Assembly (NCBI RefSeq): GCF_030867095.1
Contig: NC_081827.1
Location: 216,941,810 to 217,005,809 of the forward strand
Origin: Alligator mississippiensis
Lineage: Eukaryota > Chordata > Crocodylia > Alligatoridae
Reading direction: 5' to 3'
DNA: 64,000 nucleotides
The notes beneath the pieces were generated by a model that made no database searches, was not told the DNA's origin, and was given only the letters and a program-made list of their open reading frames with translations. Shown piece by piece: positions 12,413-25,300 of the stretch; position 1 is the first letter of the stretch; every line of letters starts with the position of its first letter. Both the position numbers and the translations under genes were made by a program.

Positions 12413-13518
12413 AAAATGTAAATCAACTTAATGAGTTCTTGTTAACTATTAAATATCAAAGCAGGCTGGCTGTTAATGAACAATGAGATATTTTTCACAG
12501 TAATAAATTAAGGCAAAAAAGTATACATTAACATTTGCATGAACAAAAAACAATGAATGTATTTCAGCTATATTCTAATGTTTTCTGGCTTATACTCTGA
12601 TTTTTTTAAGCTTTGTTTTGTTTTGTTGTCTGATTCTGGAATATGATAGACTTGTATATAAGAAGAGGTATTTTTGCCACATGTCATGCTAGAAATGTAG
12701 CAGAAGGAAATCTAATAAATTTACATACTCCTGTTTATAAAGATACATTCATTCCTTCAAGGAATAAAAACAATATCTTGTGATGTATTGACCAATAACC
12801 CATCATAAATCATGGAGAGGTAAGAGAAATAAGACTGTGAATGACTCATTGGTTAATACATGTCCACATAAAATTTTATTGAGCAATTTAATGTAGCACG
12901 CATTTTTGTAAAACATCTAAGTTTTTTTCACAATAAAAAGGCAAGATACAACAAATAAACTATTTTTTCAGTAGTTATATACAACCTTAATGCAAGCTGT
13001 ATTTTGAAGATTCATTTGTTTCAGATTCTTATTTAGAGGTAAGACACAAGGGTGTTTATTCTCAAACTGCACTTTACAGGAAGAGCAGAGTTTCTCATGA
13101 TCACAGGCTGACACCTAGTGAACAATGTCAGACATGGAAACACTGTTGCTTATCATTTTGTTACCCTATCCATATACCCATTTTATCTAAAGTCTACAGC
13201 TAAGCTATTATAAACAAGTAAGTGTCAGATCTTCCTAGCAATCATGTAGGTAAAGCCAATATTTTAACCATACATGACACTATCCAGCCTTAAAAAACAG
13301 AGTTATTTAGCACTCAACCTATTTTTAAATAGATATATACATTATCCTGGGCTTGAGTCTAACTTCCTAAACTGTTACTATAGGGCAAACTTTCCTCATT
13401 CAGACACATACTTCCTTTAATTTGTAACATATTGTAAGAGATGGTAGTCTAGCAGCTTGTACAGTGGATATCATTTACATTGACCCAAGATTCTCACAAG
13501 AGGCAAACATGGGATAAA
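12413..13518. other. Gene-free AT-rich stretch
   Basis: No coding, RNA or repeat signal that I can support. The sequence is AT-rich with short poly-A and poly-T runs. Confidence 0.5.
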
Positions 13519-13996
13519 TTAAGGCCATGCGAAGCTTCGGTTGCTGATTCAATTCGGCAGAGATTCGGCCTAATTCAGTGGCTGAATCTCCAAATCTGAA
13601 TCAAATCAGGAGACCCTTTAATCTCTCCAAATCGAATCAGAACCCTCCAAAATGATTCAGAAAGATTCGACAATTCAGACATAGACACAGCTTTAAATGT
13701 TTTTTCTATATACCTCAAGGTACCACGCAGCTCATGAACACTGAGATGGTGGGGCAGATGGTGCTTCCCATGGGAGTGCGGGGGGTCCCTGGCGCGCTTG
13801 GCAGCAGACCCAGAAGCAGACCAGAAGCACTTCTGGTCCACTTCTGGGTCCTCCGTAGCACGCTGTTCCTCCCCCCCCCAATGCCCCAATGGCTAGGCAA
13901 CTGGTGCCTCCTGGGTCTGGGGGACACTTGGGGTCCTTCCATGGCTGATCACCATCCCAGATTTGGGCTGAATCCGATAAATCCCAGAGCACTGTA
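13519..13996 (-). mobile_element. 'GATTCG' long-TIR DNA element, truncated (copy 2)
   Basis: The left end TTAAGGCCATGCGAAGCTTC, the GATTCAGTGGCTGAATCT arm, and the run ACAGCTTTAAATGTTTTTTC before TACCTCAAGGTA all match the reverse complement of the right arm of the copy at 27054-27856. A GC-rich interior follows, with AGAAGCACTTCTGGTCCACT, and then the copy ends without its second arm near 13996. Frames in the GC part are not genes. Confidence 0.75.
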
Positions 13997-16900
13997 AGGT
14001 TTAAATTCAGTAAAACTAGTATGGTTTCACAGAGCAGCAGATGTCAATGGAAAAAGATTTTGACAGTCATTAAAGAATCCTGCATAAGCTAGCGGGGGGG
14101 CAGGGAGGGATTTATAATTGGAGGTAGGCATATGCCATTTAATAAATCCATTGGTCATTCACTCTTGTATGAAGACTTTGCATTTACTGGTCATGAAAGG
14201 TCATGACAGTTCAGTCATGTTCAGAGAGTATTGGTCAATTGGTGGTCAGACTTGTGACAGAATAACAGTTCAACCTCTCCATCTATCAAAGGTCATCATT
14301 GTGCACAAGCCACTATGAAGACAGTATGCTGTAAACCCATTTTTCTATAAAATAGTGCTTGCCTTTCATTTGGGGATAGAGTGCATATACTGTAAACCTT
14401 TTGATATTAAATTTCAACAAATGTAATTGCAAACCCTTTGTAAGAATCCTGGAAATATCAGTAGTGGTTATAACGTTCATCACAACCCCAGCTTAACATG
14501 TGAAAGTATACTTGAGAAGACGAATATATTAAGAGAAAAGCCAGGGAAAGTGCATGATATCCCACATTGAATCAGGAAAGGAATCTGTGGAGAAATCTAA
14601 ATCCTCTGACTTTGCAGGCTGAATAAGATGGGGAAAGAACAAAATGATGACAAATCTTCTTGTTCTAAAAGGAATCTGCTGCAACACCCAGGAAAGTCAC
14701 AGAGAACTTGTGATGCTGAGTACCTCTCAGGATCAGGTTCTGATAAGCCTTTGAATTACAATGCCATCACAAACAACCATAGACATTATTACATAACTTT
14801 AATAATTTGTTTACATTTCTTAAATCCTACTTGTGTTGTTTAATGCAATTCTACAATTAATGGAGATGTGGAAAGACTGGCACATGAGAATACATACTAA
14901 GGAGAATACAAAAAGTAGCCATTTTCCACATTTTCTAGACCATTTTCTTCTGGACTGAAATGTCTGCTTGGCATCCAGCCTCATCAATGTTAGTCCCATC
15001 TCCTTAATCTTTCAAGGTAGAAATGCTAATTACAATCAAAATTAAATATATGAAAAGGACACAGTGAAACTTTATTATTCTGGTTGGTAAAAGTAGGTCA
15101 TGTATTTGGTTTCCATGGTAACCATTGCAGAATGATTGTGTGTGTCTATAGCTGCCCATTGCTAAAGGCTATTTCCTTTGATAAGTGGAGGAGGCTACAA
15201 ATTATGCAGATACCGCTGACTTAAAGCAAGTTCTTTACATTGTTTTGGATACAGCTAAGACTTCATATTTAACGCTATTGACAGACACTTCAGGAAAAAA
15301 AACTATGCAATTTAGGAGATATGAGGTCAATTAGGATCTGTAGAAACTCAAGAGAATGTCACTGATATCACTTCAAAAATATGAATTGTAATAGAAAATG
15401 AGATATTTTCTATCATTAAAATCACACACAACTTTTTATCACATTCATAATTTCCACAAAAATATCTGTACAAAGATTATAATATTTCTGTTAAAATCTA
15501 TACAAAGTTTGGTACAGAGAGAATTTCCAGTGTGTCTCACATAAGTGCAGCACAGTATAACATATTCTTTTCCTCAGTGTTTCTCAATATAAACTTTTAT
15601 GTCCTTGAGGGCCTCTTGACCTCCCTGGAGTACACAGCAAAATCCCTATCGAAATAAAATAATAAAAATAATACTTAAAAATAAAAATGCTACTTATGTG
15701 ATTTTCTGAGAGTGATCAAAAAATCATAAAAAGCATCTTATTTTCTATTAATTTATATGTATTTTTAGAATAATTTCTATAAAACTTTTGTTTCATCACC
15801 AATAAATAAAATAGGACTTTTTCAAAAAAAGATTATAGAGTGAGAACAATCAGACATCAATACTGTAAGATTGTAATTAAACATTTCAGATAGCATCTGA
15901 TTAGTGAAATAAATTGTAGTCTGGAAGTACAATAATGGAATCAATATAAGAAATGGGGCTTTTAAATGCTAGAAAAAATTGAAAATTCAATTTTAAAATG
16001 TTTGAATGATTAAAATGAAGTCTAAATACTTGTGAAAATTTCTAGACATCTAATTCAGACATTATTGCTGAACAGAATGCAGAAAGGATTACAATCAACA
16101 AAGAAAATTAAATGTCAACACTACTTTGTGCGTACCACTGTCTTTATCCACCATGACAAATTAAATGCCAATTTTATCCTAATTTTCAAGGACACCCCTG
16201 GTTACAGATAAACTACTTATAGCAATGAACAATGACATATAAACCTTCCATATAGTTACCAGCATCTCCAGCACCTGAACAAAGTAATTGTTGAGCTCAC
16301 CTGGTTAAATTACATGCTTATTAGGATGGTTGGAATGATGTCTGTGGCTGGCTGTTAATTAAATGATTCTTTTCTTTTTTTATTGAAGGAGGTAATCCAG
16401 GCTATGAATCACATTACAGGTGACTCCACTCATGTGTAAAAACAGAATACTGTGAGGATTTTTTCCAGACCTTGTAATGCTGAGGTGTGGGAATATGTTG
16501 CACTTAGAAATGGATTTTTAAACCTAGTGATCTGAGAATTGACACAACTCAGTAGATGAATAGCAGAAAGGCTTGTTTTAATAACTACCAACAAGCTACA
16601 AAACTAAATAACAGAAAAAAATACTCTTTCCAATATAAAATGAGTTATTAGACCTTCTCATCATCTTAGCTACAAAGAGATGTTTACCCAATGCAGGCAG
16701 GAAGCAGTTCTTGTACAGCCTCAAAGCATGGACCCTTCACTTGATGGCTGGGTAGCAGGATGGCTTCTTGGTCTTCCCTGGACTGCACACATCTTGCTGG
16801 CAAATTTGCTTAGCTCTTATACTGTTTAATTGTATAACTTCAAAGCATTTTTCCTTGATAGTTGGCTGATTAGAGTCCAAACAAACAGGGAGGAAAAGGG

Positions 16901-17400
16901 TGGCCATCATATCACATAATTGCCTGGTTCCTGTTTTGGATTCGTCTAGGTGTGAACAGTTGTGTTTTTCTGCAGTCCCTGCAAGTATAGGTCAGTTTAC
17001 AGGTGATGATCCTGAGTGGTCCAACAGGATGCTTAGCGGTGTCACCAAACCCTTTTTGGGGTATTTGTATATCAATGGGGCAAATTTGCAGTAGCTTATC
17101 TGTTTACCAAACTTCAGATATACATTGAATGACTGACATCTGTAACAACTTATACATTGAATACTCGTTGGGAGAAATGTGAGCAGGGTGTGTTTGTCAC
17201 ACACAGGGCATCCTTTCTGTGTCTTTTACAAGTTTCTCTTGAAATGCATATTTAGTTTTTTGTTTTATTAGCTGCTAGGTCAATAGAAATGCTTATGTAG
17301 TTTCCTTGCTTTCACTGGCTCTCTTAGGCACACACATGTGATAAGCATGTTAGGTCTCTGTTGACAATTTTCTTGATTTGACATAATCTAGCACAGGGAA
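13997..17400. other. Gene-free AT-rich stretch
   Basis: I find no exon, RNA gene or recognisable mobile element in these 3.4 kb. Conserved non-coding elements could be present but cannot be judged from one sequence. Confidence 0.5.
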
Positions 17401-17402
17401 TA

Positions 17403-18646
17403 CAGGCAGTCCTCGACTTATGACTTTTTGAGTTATGACAAATGGCATTTATGACATTTGTAAATTGACACCCTGTTTCAAGGTTCCCACAATGGTTTTG
17501 CCTTTACGATGGTCGACACAGCTGCGTCCAGCTGGTAAGTCTGTTGTGTTGGGGGGGGAAGGGGGCAGGGAAGGGGCATGGGAAGCAGATCAGTGCGCTC
17601 ACAGTGAGGGAGACATTGGGGCTGGAGCTGGGGCAAGCACTGCCCAGGGAAGGGGTGGGGTGGCTCCTGCTGCTGTGCATCACTGGGCGGGGAGCTCCTC
17701 GTGTGGCAGCTTGTCTGGTGGCTCTTGCCGCTGCTCCTACTACCAGTCTGGGAGGGCATGGGGGGGGGGCATGTGCCCCAGGATCTTTGTGGGGCAGAAG
17801 GAGGAAGGCACTGGGAGCAGAGGCTATGCTCCCCCATCACTTACCCAGCCAGCGCTGGTCCAGGGAGAGACTGAGCCACTGCGCTGCCTCTGGACAAGTG
17901 GCACACAGTGGCAGCAACCAACCTAGCCTCCCTGCACCTCCCAGATGAGCAGAGGTTTTGGTCCTGGGTGAGTGGCTGCAGGGCATGGGTGGGAGGGGTG
18001 TGTGCCTATGGATCAGGGCAGGGTGGGTGGTGCAGTGGGGTCTATGGGGGGGGCTATGGAGGGGCTGCAGTGTACAGTGGCACATGTCCCCTGCCCCATG
18101 CCCTGCCAGGGTGAAGCCACTGTTTATCCAGGAGGTGATGCTGGGCTGGCTCCTGCTACTGCGCGCTGCTTGTCTGGAGGCACCTTTTGCCTTCTGCCCA
18201 GAGCACAGCCCAGTGCAGCCCTGGCCCTACCTGCCCTGCACAGAACCTGGGGCACATGCCCCGCCTCATGCCCTCCCGGGCTGGTGGCAGGAGCAGTGGC
18301 AAGAACCACCAGATAAGCTGCCACACAAGCAGCTCCAGGACCAGCAGCACGCGTTGGCACAAGCTGCCCCATCCCCTCCCTGGGCAGCACTTGCCCCAGT
18401 CCTGGTCCCAGCCCCAGCCCCAATCCCTCCCTTTCTGTGGGGGCATTGATCTGCCCCCCACCTCCCTCACCCCTTCCCTCCCCACAACAGACTTACCAGC
18501 TGGATACAGCACGTTGACCTTTTTAAAGGAAACAACCCCCCATTTATAACATTGATCCTATGGGAAAATTGGTTCTGAGTTACAACGTTTCGACTTAGGA
18601 CACAGTTTTCAGGAACCAATTGTGTTGTAAGTCTGAGGGCTGCCTG
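17403..18646. mobile_element. Tigger/pogo-like foldback DNA element with GC-rich inverted cassette
   Basis: The termini CAGGCAGTCCTCGACTTAT and GTAAGTCTGAGGGCTGCCTG are inverted repeats flanked on both sides by TA (17401-17402 and 18647-18648), as in Tc1/mariner-pogo elements. Inside the AT-rich arms is a GC-rich foldback. Sequence from about 17518 (CCAGCTGGTAAGTCTGTTG, CACTGCCCAGGGAAGGG, GGCAGCTTGTCTGGTGG) recurs in reverse complement at about 18280-18512 (CAACAGACTTACCAGCTGG at its far end). There is no transposase. Open frames of up to 163 codons here are due to GC content. Confidence 0.8.
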
Positions 18647-18648
18647 TA

Positions 18649-19512
18649 AAACCAATTGGAGTTGGTCTTTGTATATGGTCCCAGATGCCACTTTGCATTT
18701 TTGTGAAAAATACAGTTATTTTAATTTGATTATAAAGATTTTATGTGTAGGCCTGGCCAAGCTGTTACTATATTCACCATGAACAGAGTATAGTACAGCA
18801 CTGCACATTTTAGTCACTTACTCAAAAGAGCATTGCCATGGCCTCTTTATACCCAGTCAGTGTTTTCCAGTGAAATAACATTTCCATGACAAATATTATT
18901 TGCCATGCCATTTTACACCATCAGTTTCCTTGCTGGAAAAATTGCAGTCTACTTTCTGAGAGATTCTCAGTACAGCATACAAAAAGTGATGTTCCCACCA
19001 TTGTACACTTTTACTGGGGTTGGTTCAAACTTACATATTTGAAGCCTAATCCAAATCAAGCTTTACAATCTTAATGACAGCAGTGGGCCTTGGATTAGAC
19101 CATTATTGATTTTTACCTTTTTTGTTAACTAAGGCAACAATAAAACACAAATCTCAGTCTAAGTTTCCTCCCAAGTCCATCTGTTATTGTAAATTTTTAA
19201 CTTTTCTGTTTCCCCTGCCTTAACAAGGGGCTCCACACTTGTTTATTTTGTGGTTTGGAGCTAACAGGAACTATGTAGCAGCACAAGTCAATAGAAAGAA
19301 TGCTGCATCTTTACAAAGAGTTCTCACACTTGCCAGTAAATTGATTCAAAAGAAAAATACCTTCAACCATTTGCAGGATTCCTGAACCTACTTCCCTGCT
19401 GCAGTGTGATAGCATTTTTGAGAATCTGCAACAAATGTTTCTTGACAACTTTCTCATCCAATCAGAACAATGACCTATCTTTGTGGGACCTTTCCAACTA
19501 CAACTTGAACTT
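18649..19512. other. Gene-free stretch
   Basis: No supported feature. Base composition returns to AT-rich background directly after the Tigger-like element. Confidence 0.5.
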
Positions 19513-20456
19513 TGGGGCTGTGGGCAGACGTTCAAAAAGTCTGATCGTTAGTTGATTCAATCTTTGTAGGTTAGTCTAACCTAGCTAGGCTAAACCAGTT
19601 TGTAACTGTACAGAGATCCCAGAAATGCAGGCACGTGCCTGCAGTGACTCTGGCTAGAAGCTGGGGGGCACTAGAGCTGTCCTCCCTTCCCTTCCATAGT
19701 GCTGCGCTGATGGGGGGGGGAATGGCCAGGCCCGAGTATGACGCTCTGATTAGAGAGGGGTTCCCCCCCCCCCTGCTTCCTTGATAACAAAGCTGTTATC
19801 AGCTTTTGATAACATTTTGATAACATTTATCAGCTTTGCTATCAGCACTTAGCACCCCATCAGAAAACAAAGTCTCTTATTAGTTCAAGCTCTTCTTAAA
19901 CAACTTTTTCCAAGGAAGGGAACATTCCAAGGAGGGACATTACCAGCTACCTGTTGATTAGCTCCAACAAGGACACAGTCCTATATGCCTTTGTCCTGTC
20001 TGTCACAGCATGGATCGTAGCCAGCATGTGGTCTGCTAGCTAATGCTAAGAGGCATCTGTGTAAGGCAGAGGGGAGTGGGGAATCCCTGCTTAGCAGGGA
20101 GTGGTGAGGTGATGGGTGAAGCAGGGGGAAGCCAGACAAAGGCTGCAGCCAGGGAGCAGAGGGGATGGTACAGTCCTGAGCTGGAGCAGAGAGGCCCACC
20201 CAGGTCAGAGAGCATGCTGGGATGCTGGGGGAGTCTGGTTTAATTAAAACCAGTAAGGGGTCTAGGACAGATATTGCATAAACCACTTTGATCTAAATTG
20301 ATTAAGTCTGATACTACATTCAACCAGGTTTATCTCAAACTGGTTTCAGCCATTTTCAAACTCATTTATATGCACTGAACATCTGTTCTGTTTAGGTTCA
20401 AAACAGTTTCTGATCACTTAAACCAGTTTGTGTGTGATATTTGTCCCTAGCTTGGA
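19513..20456. repeat. Probable non-autonomous DNA element, unclassified
   Basis: AT-rich flanks with repeated AAACCAGTTT motifs surround a GC-rich middle at 20040-20250. The left side starts near GTGGGCAGACGTTC and the right side ends near GTGTGATATTTGTCCC; both carry AAACCAGTTTGT in a roughly mirrored place. The pattern fits an interspersed element with imperfect inverted arms, but the ends are only approximate. Confidence 0.4.
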
Positions 20457-20855
20457 AGATCTCAGTGAGAATGAATCTAGAATATTCATTTCTGCATTGT
20501 TTTTGAGATGCCTGATGGGGGTTGTCTTCAAATTATGATTTCTCCTGATAGAAGATTTTATAGAACATCAAGTACATGTCCAACTTATAGACACTGAGTT
20601 GGTAGTATAGATGATCATGCAATACACCCATTTGTTACTGTTGGCAACAGTAAAAGGGAAAAAGAAAGAAGGCAAGGATAAGAGTGGACTGTTGGAATAT
20701 CAGTCCCTTCTTAGGGATACTCAGTCACTTTTGATCAATGCACTGGTCACTTATAAAAATACATATTTTCTAGGAATTGTGCATCTCCAAAAAGGTAATG
20801 ACTATATCAAGGTTCTATGAATATTTTGCTTTAAATGGCTATAATACTGAAAGGT

Positions 20856-20875
20856 TGTGTGTGTGTGTGTGTGTG
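20856..20875. repeat. (GT)n microsatellite
   Basis: Ten GT dinucleotides without interruption. Confidence 0.85.
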
Positions 20876-20994
20876 ATTCCATTATCTATAAAAGGAAAAC
20901 CAAAGAATGATTTATTTATTAGCAAAGAGGGAGCAGCTGCATTGTGCTGACTGTGGTTCCCTGATTCATAGCAGCCCTGACACAATGCAAGTTA

Positions 20995-21083
20995 GGGCTG
21001 TCCAAGCTTTGAGCAGGGGGTTGGACTAGATCACCCCCTGAGGTCCCTTCCAACTCTAACTTTCTATGATTCTATGATTCTAA
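20995..21083 (+). mobile_element. CR1 LINE 3'-tail fragment
   Basis: The segment reads TTGAGCAGGGGGTTGGACTA, then GAGGTCCCTTCCAACTCTAA and a tail of TTCTATGA repeats, which is the canonical CR1 3' end on the plus strand. Confidence 0.85.
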
Positions 21084-21333
21084 GTTACAACACTGATGTA
21101 TGATCCTCAGGAATTCTTCCCAGATTCTACCATCAGAATACCTGTGACCTTCTTCCTCACATATATCTCCTTCAGAAGAGATGTAAAAGCAGCTAGTAAA
21201 AAGTAAATAAGCCCTCCCTACCAGTTCTCCTGCACAGAGAAATTCCTTGCTGGAAATGTCTGTATTTTATTTTGCCACCTACATGGTGCAAAACAGCCTT
21301 AGTGTAACATAGAATCTGGTCATTAAACACTAT

Positions 21334-21817
21334 GGCCTTGTCCAGACAATCATGGATGTTTGGTTCCCCAGGGACACCTAGCAGCGGCGCACCTTGTGCC
21401 ACTGCTAGTTGTCCCCAGGGACCATCTGTGCCACTTACACTCTGACATGCAGCAAGTCAATCCATGTGGAGTAGGGGAGGCTGGGGCCAGCTGACCTCAG
21501 CAGCCTTACCTGTGGTCCTGGGGGCCTCCCAGGGCTGCAGCAGTGGCAATTCTGCCCCTGGGACCCCAGCTGGCAGCTGCAGTATGGCTCCTGCTGTCCC
21601 AGCTCTGGTTTTGAATGGTGTATGCCACCACCTCATGCACCACTCTGTTTTTTTTCTTTTGTGCTTTTTTTGACCCCTGAATATCCAGGGGTCAACCTCC
21701 CCGCCCCCCCGTTCTGCTCCCTTGCAGTGCAGAGAACAGCTGAATGTGTGGTGTGTGGTGTCGCAGCCATGTCTGTGGTGCCACATACTACACAGCCATG
21801 CTTGTCTGGACACAGCC
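21334..21817 (-). mobile_element. Non-autonomous TIR element, TAT-flanked, family 'TCCAGA' copy 1
   Basis: The ends GGCCTTGTCCAGACAATCA and TGCTTGTCTGGACACAGCC are inverted repeats, flanked by TAT at 21331-21333 and 21818-21820. A hairpin with 10-bp perfect arms (TTGACCCCTG, loop AATATC, CAGGGGTCAA) lies at 21670-21695, and its inner edge is 122 bases from the right end. In reverse complement the whole element aligns with its right-hand neighbour. No coding potential. Confidence 0.75.
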
Positions 21818-21820
21818 TAT

Positions 21821-22298
21821 GGGCATATCCAGATGAGCGCAGACAAGTGATATTCAGTGCCAGAGGCCCATCTACAGCACCGCACCCTGTACCCCCTGCA
21901 CATGCAGGTGTTCCCCATGTTGCTATTTTGCAGTACAGGGCTTTTTTTTGACCCCAGGAGATCCTGGGGTCAAAAAAATCCATGGCTAAAAAAAGCAGGG
22001 TGGCACACATGGCACCATTGCGCACCACCCAAAACCAGAGCCTGGCCAACCAGACCTATGTTGCAGCTGCTGGCCAGGCTCTCTTCTGCAGGAGCACCAT
22101 GGCTGCAGCTCCCTAAGTAAGGCTTCTGGCGACAGCACAGTTGTTGGCCCCAGCCTCTCGTACCCCACCTGGGGTAATGTGCCATGGTGCCAGAGTGTGC
22201 GTGGCATGGGTGTTCCTCAGGGACAAGTAGCAATGGCACAGGTGTGCCACTACTACTTGTTCCTGGGGAAACATGTTCCCACTTGTAAGGACACACCC
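21821..22298 (+). mobile_element. Non-autonomous TIR element, TAT-flanked, family 'TCCAGA' copy 2
   Basis: Starts GGGCATATCCAGATGAGCGC and ends ACTTGTAAGGACACACCC, with TAT at 21818-21820 and 22299-22301. A hairpin with 17-bp perfect arms (TTTTTTTGACCCCAGGA, loop GA) lies at 21943-21978, starting 122 bases from the left end. Landmarks shared in order with the reverse complement of the left neighbour are AAAACCAGAGC, GTAAGGCT and TTGGCCCCAGCCTC (GCTGGCCCCAGCCTC in the neighbour). The superfamily is not certain. Confidence 0.75.
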
Positions 22299-22301
22299 TA
22301 T

Positions 22302-25300
22302 AAGGATTAACTGTAACCTTAGCTTATGCAAACACTTCTTCTTATGAAAAGAACTTTTTTCATGAGTACGAGCTTCTCACAAAAGTAGGAACTGAAGTAT
22401 TACGGTCACAGTAACTTTGCATATCCATTGCTATCTGATATTGAAAAAGGAATGATATAAAAAAGGAATTTTGTAAAATAAAATATGCATGCCATGTATA
22501 TTAGCATCTGATTTATGTCAGCATGTCTGCAGTTTGCCTCAGGGGGCTTCAGGTACTACAGTAGATGATAGACTAGTGAAAGAACTGGAAAGAGCTGGTG
22601 ACCAATTGTCCATATCATTTACTCTGTATTTCAAGAACTGCCAATTCAGGAAGTATAATACCTCAGAGCCTGACAATAGGAGTTAAAAAGCCTGGGTGCG
22701 GTCCTTAGCTTATGCGCTGTGCCCACTGTCTTACTTTGTAAATTAAATTGACCAAGTCACTTAGCCTTACAGTTCATCCACCTGAAAAATTTTATCTAAT
22801 ACTTTTTGACAAGATCATTGTGAACTTTAATTAAAAATTGAACACTAGCATGTAAATAATGTGAAATATTTTGAGATCTTGCATACACAGCACATAAAAG
22901 TGTAGAAAATTATATGCACCTTTTAAAAAAACAAACATGGTTTGTCATTTGGGCCAGTTACCAAAGGTTTTATGCTCTGCTGTATGTCAGCAAGAGCAAC
23001 ATAAATACTGAGGGAATTCAACTTGTATACTGCTTTCTCTTCCATATTTAATGTACACCTATTTGGCAGGTCTCCATTTTAATGGAAAGCTTACAATAGC
23101 AACATATTTTCAGTGCTATAGTTACAATAAGGCTTGAGAGATTTTCTACTATCCCCTTGTATTACCAGAAGAACTAAAAGAGGCAAGTCTGCTTTCTGCC
23201 ATAAACAGAAATGTGTATTTACACAGTGCTCTTAAAACTAGAACAGAGATTATTAATGAGATACACACTGGAGTGCCTGATCAGCTCCTTTCATGGATCA
23301 ACATTTTTCTGTTAGAAAGAAAATTTATACCCCTAAGCCATATACAGTATTCTATTTTGCAGATCAAAAATCCTGGTTGCCATGGAAACTGGAAAAAGTC
23401 AGTCATGACATGGCAGTGGTGTAATGGGAAATGTCTGCTGGGAAATCACTGAGATTTTCATATCAGAAACTCTGGGATGAATTTAGCTTGAAAATAAAGC
23501 ATTTTCTCAGAACTAAGTTCCAAAGTCTTCCACTAGAAATGTCTATTGAGTCCCAAGTCATTCATGTGCTCCTTCTTCCTGCCTAGAAAGAGCATTTGTA
23601 TTTATAAACAAACATATATGCACATATGTTCATCTGTCTATACAAACACACATATGCATATATATGTATGCATATGTATGTATATGAATATGTATAAAAC
23701 AAAAGTGGGGTGTACAAAATCATGTATTTTCTTTTGTTTTGCTTTTACAAGTCCGGTTTGTAGAGATACAGATGCATGTGATACAATATGTTTACTGTGT
23801 TAATAATCCACTTTGTGCCTTGCCTCTCTACACAGAACAATGAAATATTGAGAGAAGGACCTTTCAAAAAATGCAGAGAGGAGATAATTATTTCAGGCAG
23901 CATAAAATAAGATACAGGACTATAGTTTAAAACCGTACATTGTGCTAACTGATCTTTTGTTCTTTGCTTTTTATCTGCTATTCACACTTTTCAGTAAGCA
24001 AAAATCCTACTTTTTTCATACAAAAATTGATATAAATTCAAATCTTATTTGAGAAAAGTTTTGCCAATTTAAAATAGAATGAAAAAGCAGTCATGCAATT
24101 CTATTTCTGAATACCATTGGTGCTCCAGGGTCAGGTTGTGAATGACAAATATCATAGTCAAAAGATCCACGTAATATCATGGAATTCATGATCCTGTTGA
24201 CCTTACCCTCCAAGTCATCCCATTATAGGCCAATAGTCTAAAAAGTACTTGATTTATCCTTCTGTCAAATGTACAATAATGTAAAATGGCTTGAGATCAT
24301 GACATGACAGAGACTGTAAAGAAGTGCATTTAAAAATACTAGACCTAAAGCCCATATACTGAGTTTGAAACCTAAGGACCAAAGAGTAAAGTGTTCTGCA
24401 GAATGAGCAAGCCCTAAACAATACAGCCAGGTGTCTCCCACCAGCCACCATAGTATGCAGTACACAGAATCATTTAAAACACTTCTCGTGGCTTTGCTTT
24501 GCATTCTCTAGCTTTCTTGACAGATGAATTATTGGGAACATTGGGCAGATCCATATGCAGCACTCAGGTGAAGGCTGTACCAGAGAATTTCCAGTGGAGC
24601 TTTTCCCCCATCTGAGCAGTGCAGTGGGATCTTTAAAAAAAAAAAATCCTCTAAGCTGTATGAGGCACATCCTGCTCTTTTTCCTGACTTCACAAAAAGT
24701 GCAAATGTGAGACTATCTGGCCTCAAAAACCCAAGAGTATCAATAAGAATTTGGAACAGGAAATTAGCAGCAATGCCTTGGTCATGGACAAATGATCACA
24801 TATCCCAGTGTCATTTACATAGGTTTTGTATAAAAATGCAAATTATATTTGGAAACCCATCAGCAGCTCTCTGATATGCAGCTCTTACTGCACCTCACTG
24901 GTAAGTGGCAAGAGAGCAGGAAACAGACTATTTACCTTTAGCAAATGGCTACCTCAGGACAGACACAAACAGACGATACCGAAAATGGTATAATTTACAT
25001 CAAGGGGGTTTGACCCCTGATTCCTTTTGGGGGTAAGTCTACGCTAAGTTGGACAAAAATACCCCCATGTAAGGGTTCTGTCATCTGTCTGTTACTTCAT
25101 GACACCTATGTATGTGTTATCTGTTCACAACCCTGAGCTGGTGACTTTCTAAGATGTAGCATAATATTTCTGCTTGTATGGTGTTATTATTCTGATGCTT
25201 TTCAGCAGCAGTATAACATTAATGAAAGCTTACATTTCCAGTGTTTTCTTCTTTTTTTCTGTTTTGGAGAAAGGGCTAGTGAGTAAGAATAAATATACCT

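Noticed and set aside
17435-18549. Open frames of 114-163 codons that look like Cys/Pro-rich proteins
   Set aside because: They are within the foldback core of the Tigger-like element; the same frames appear in complement because of the inverted repeat.
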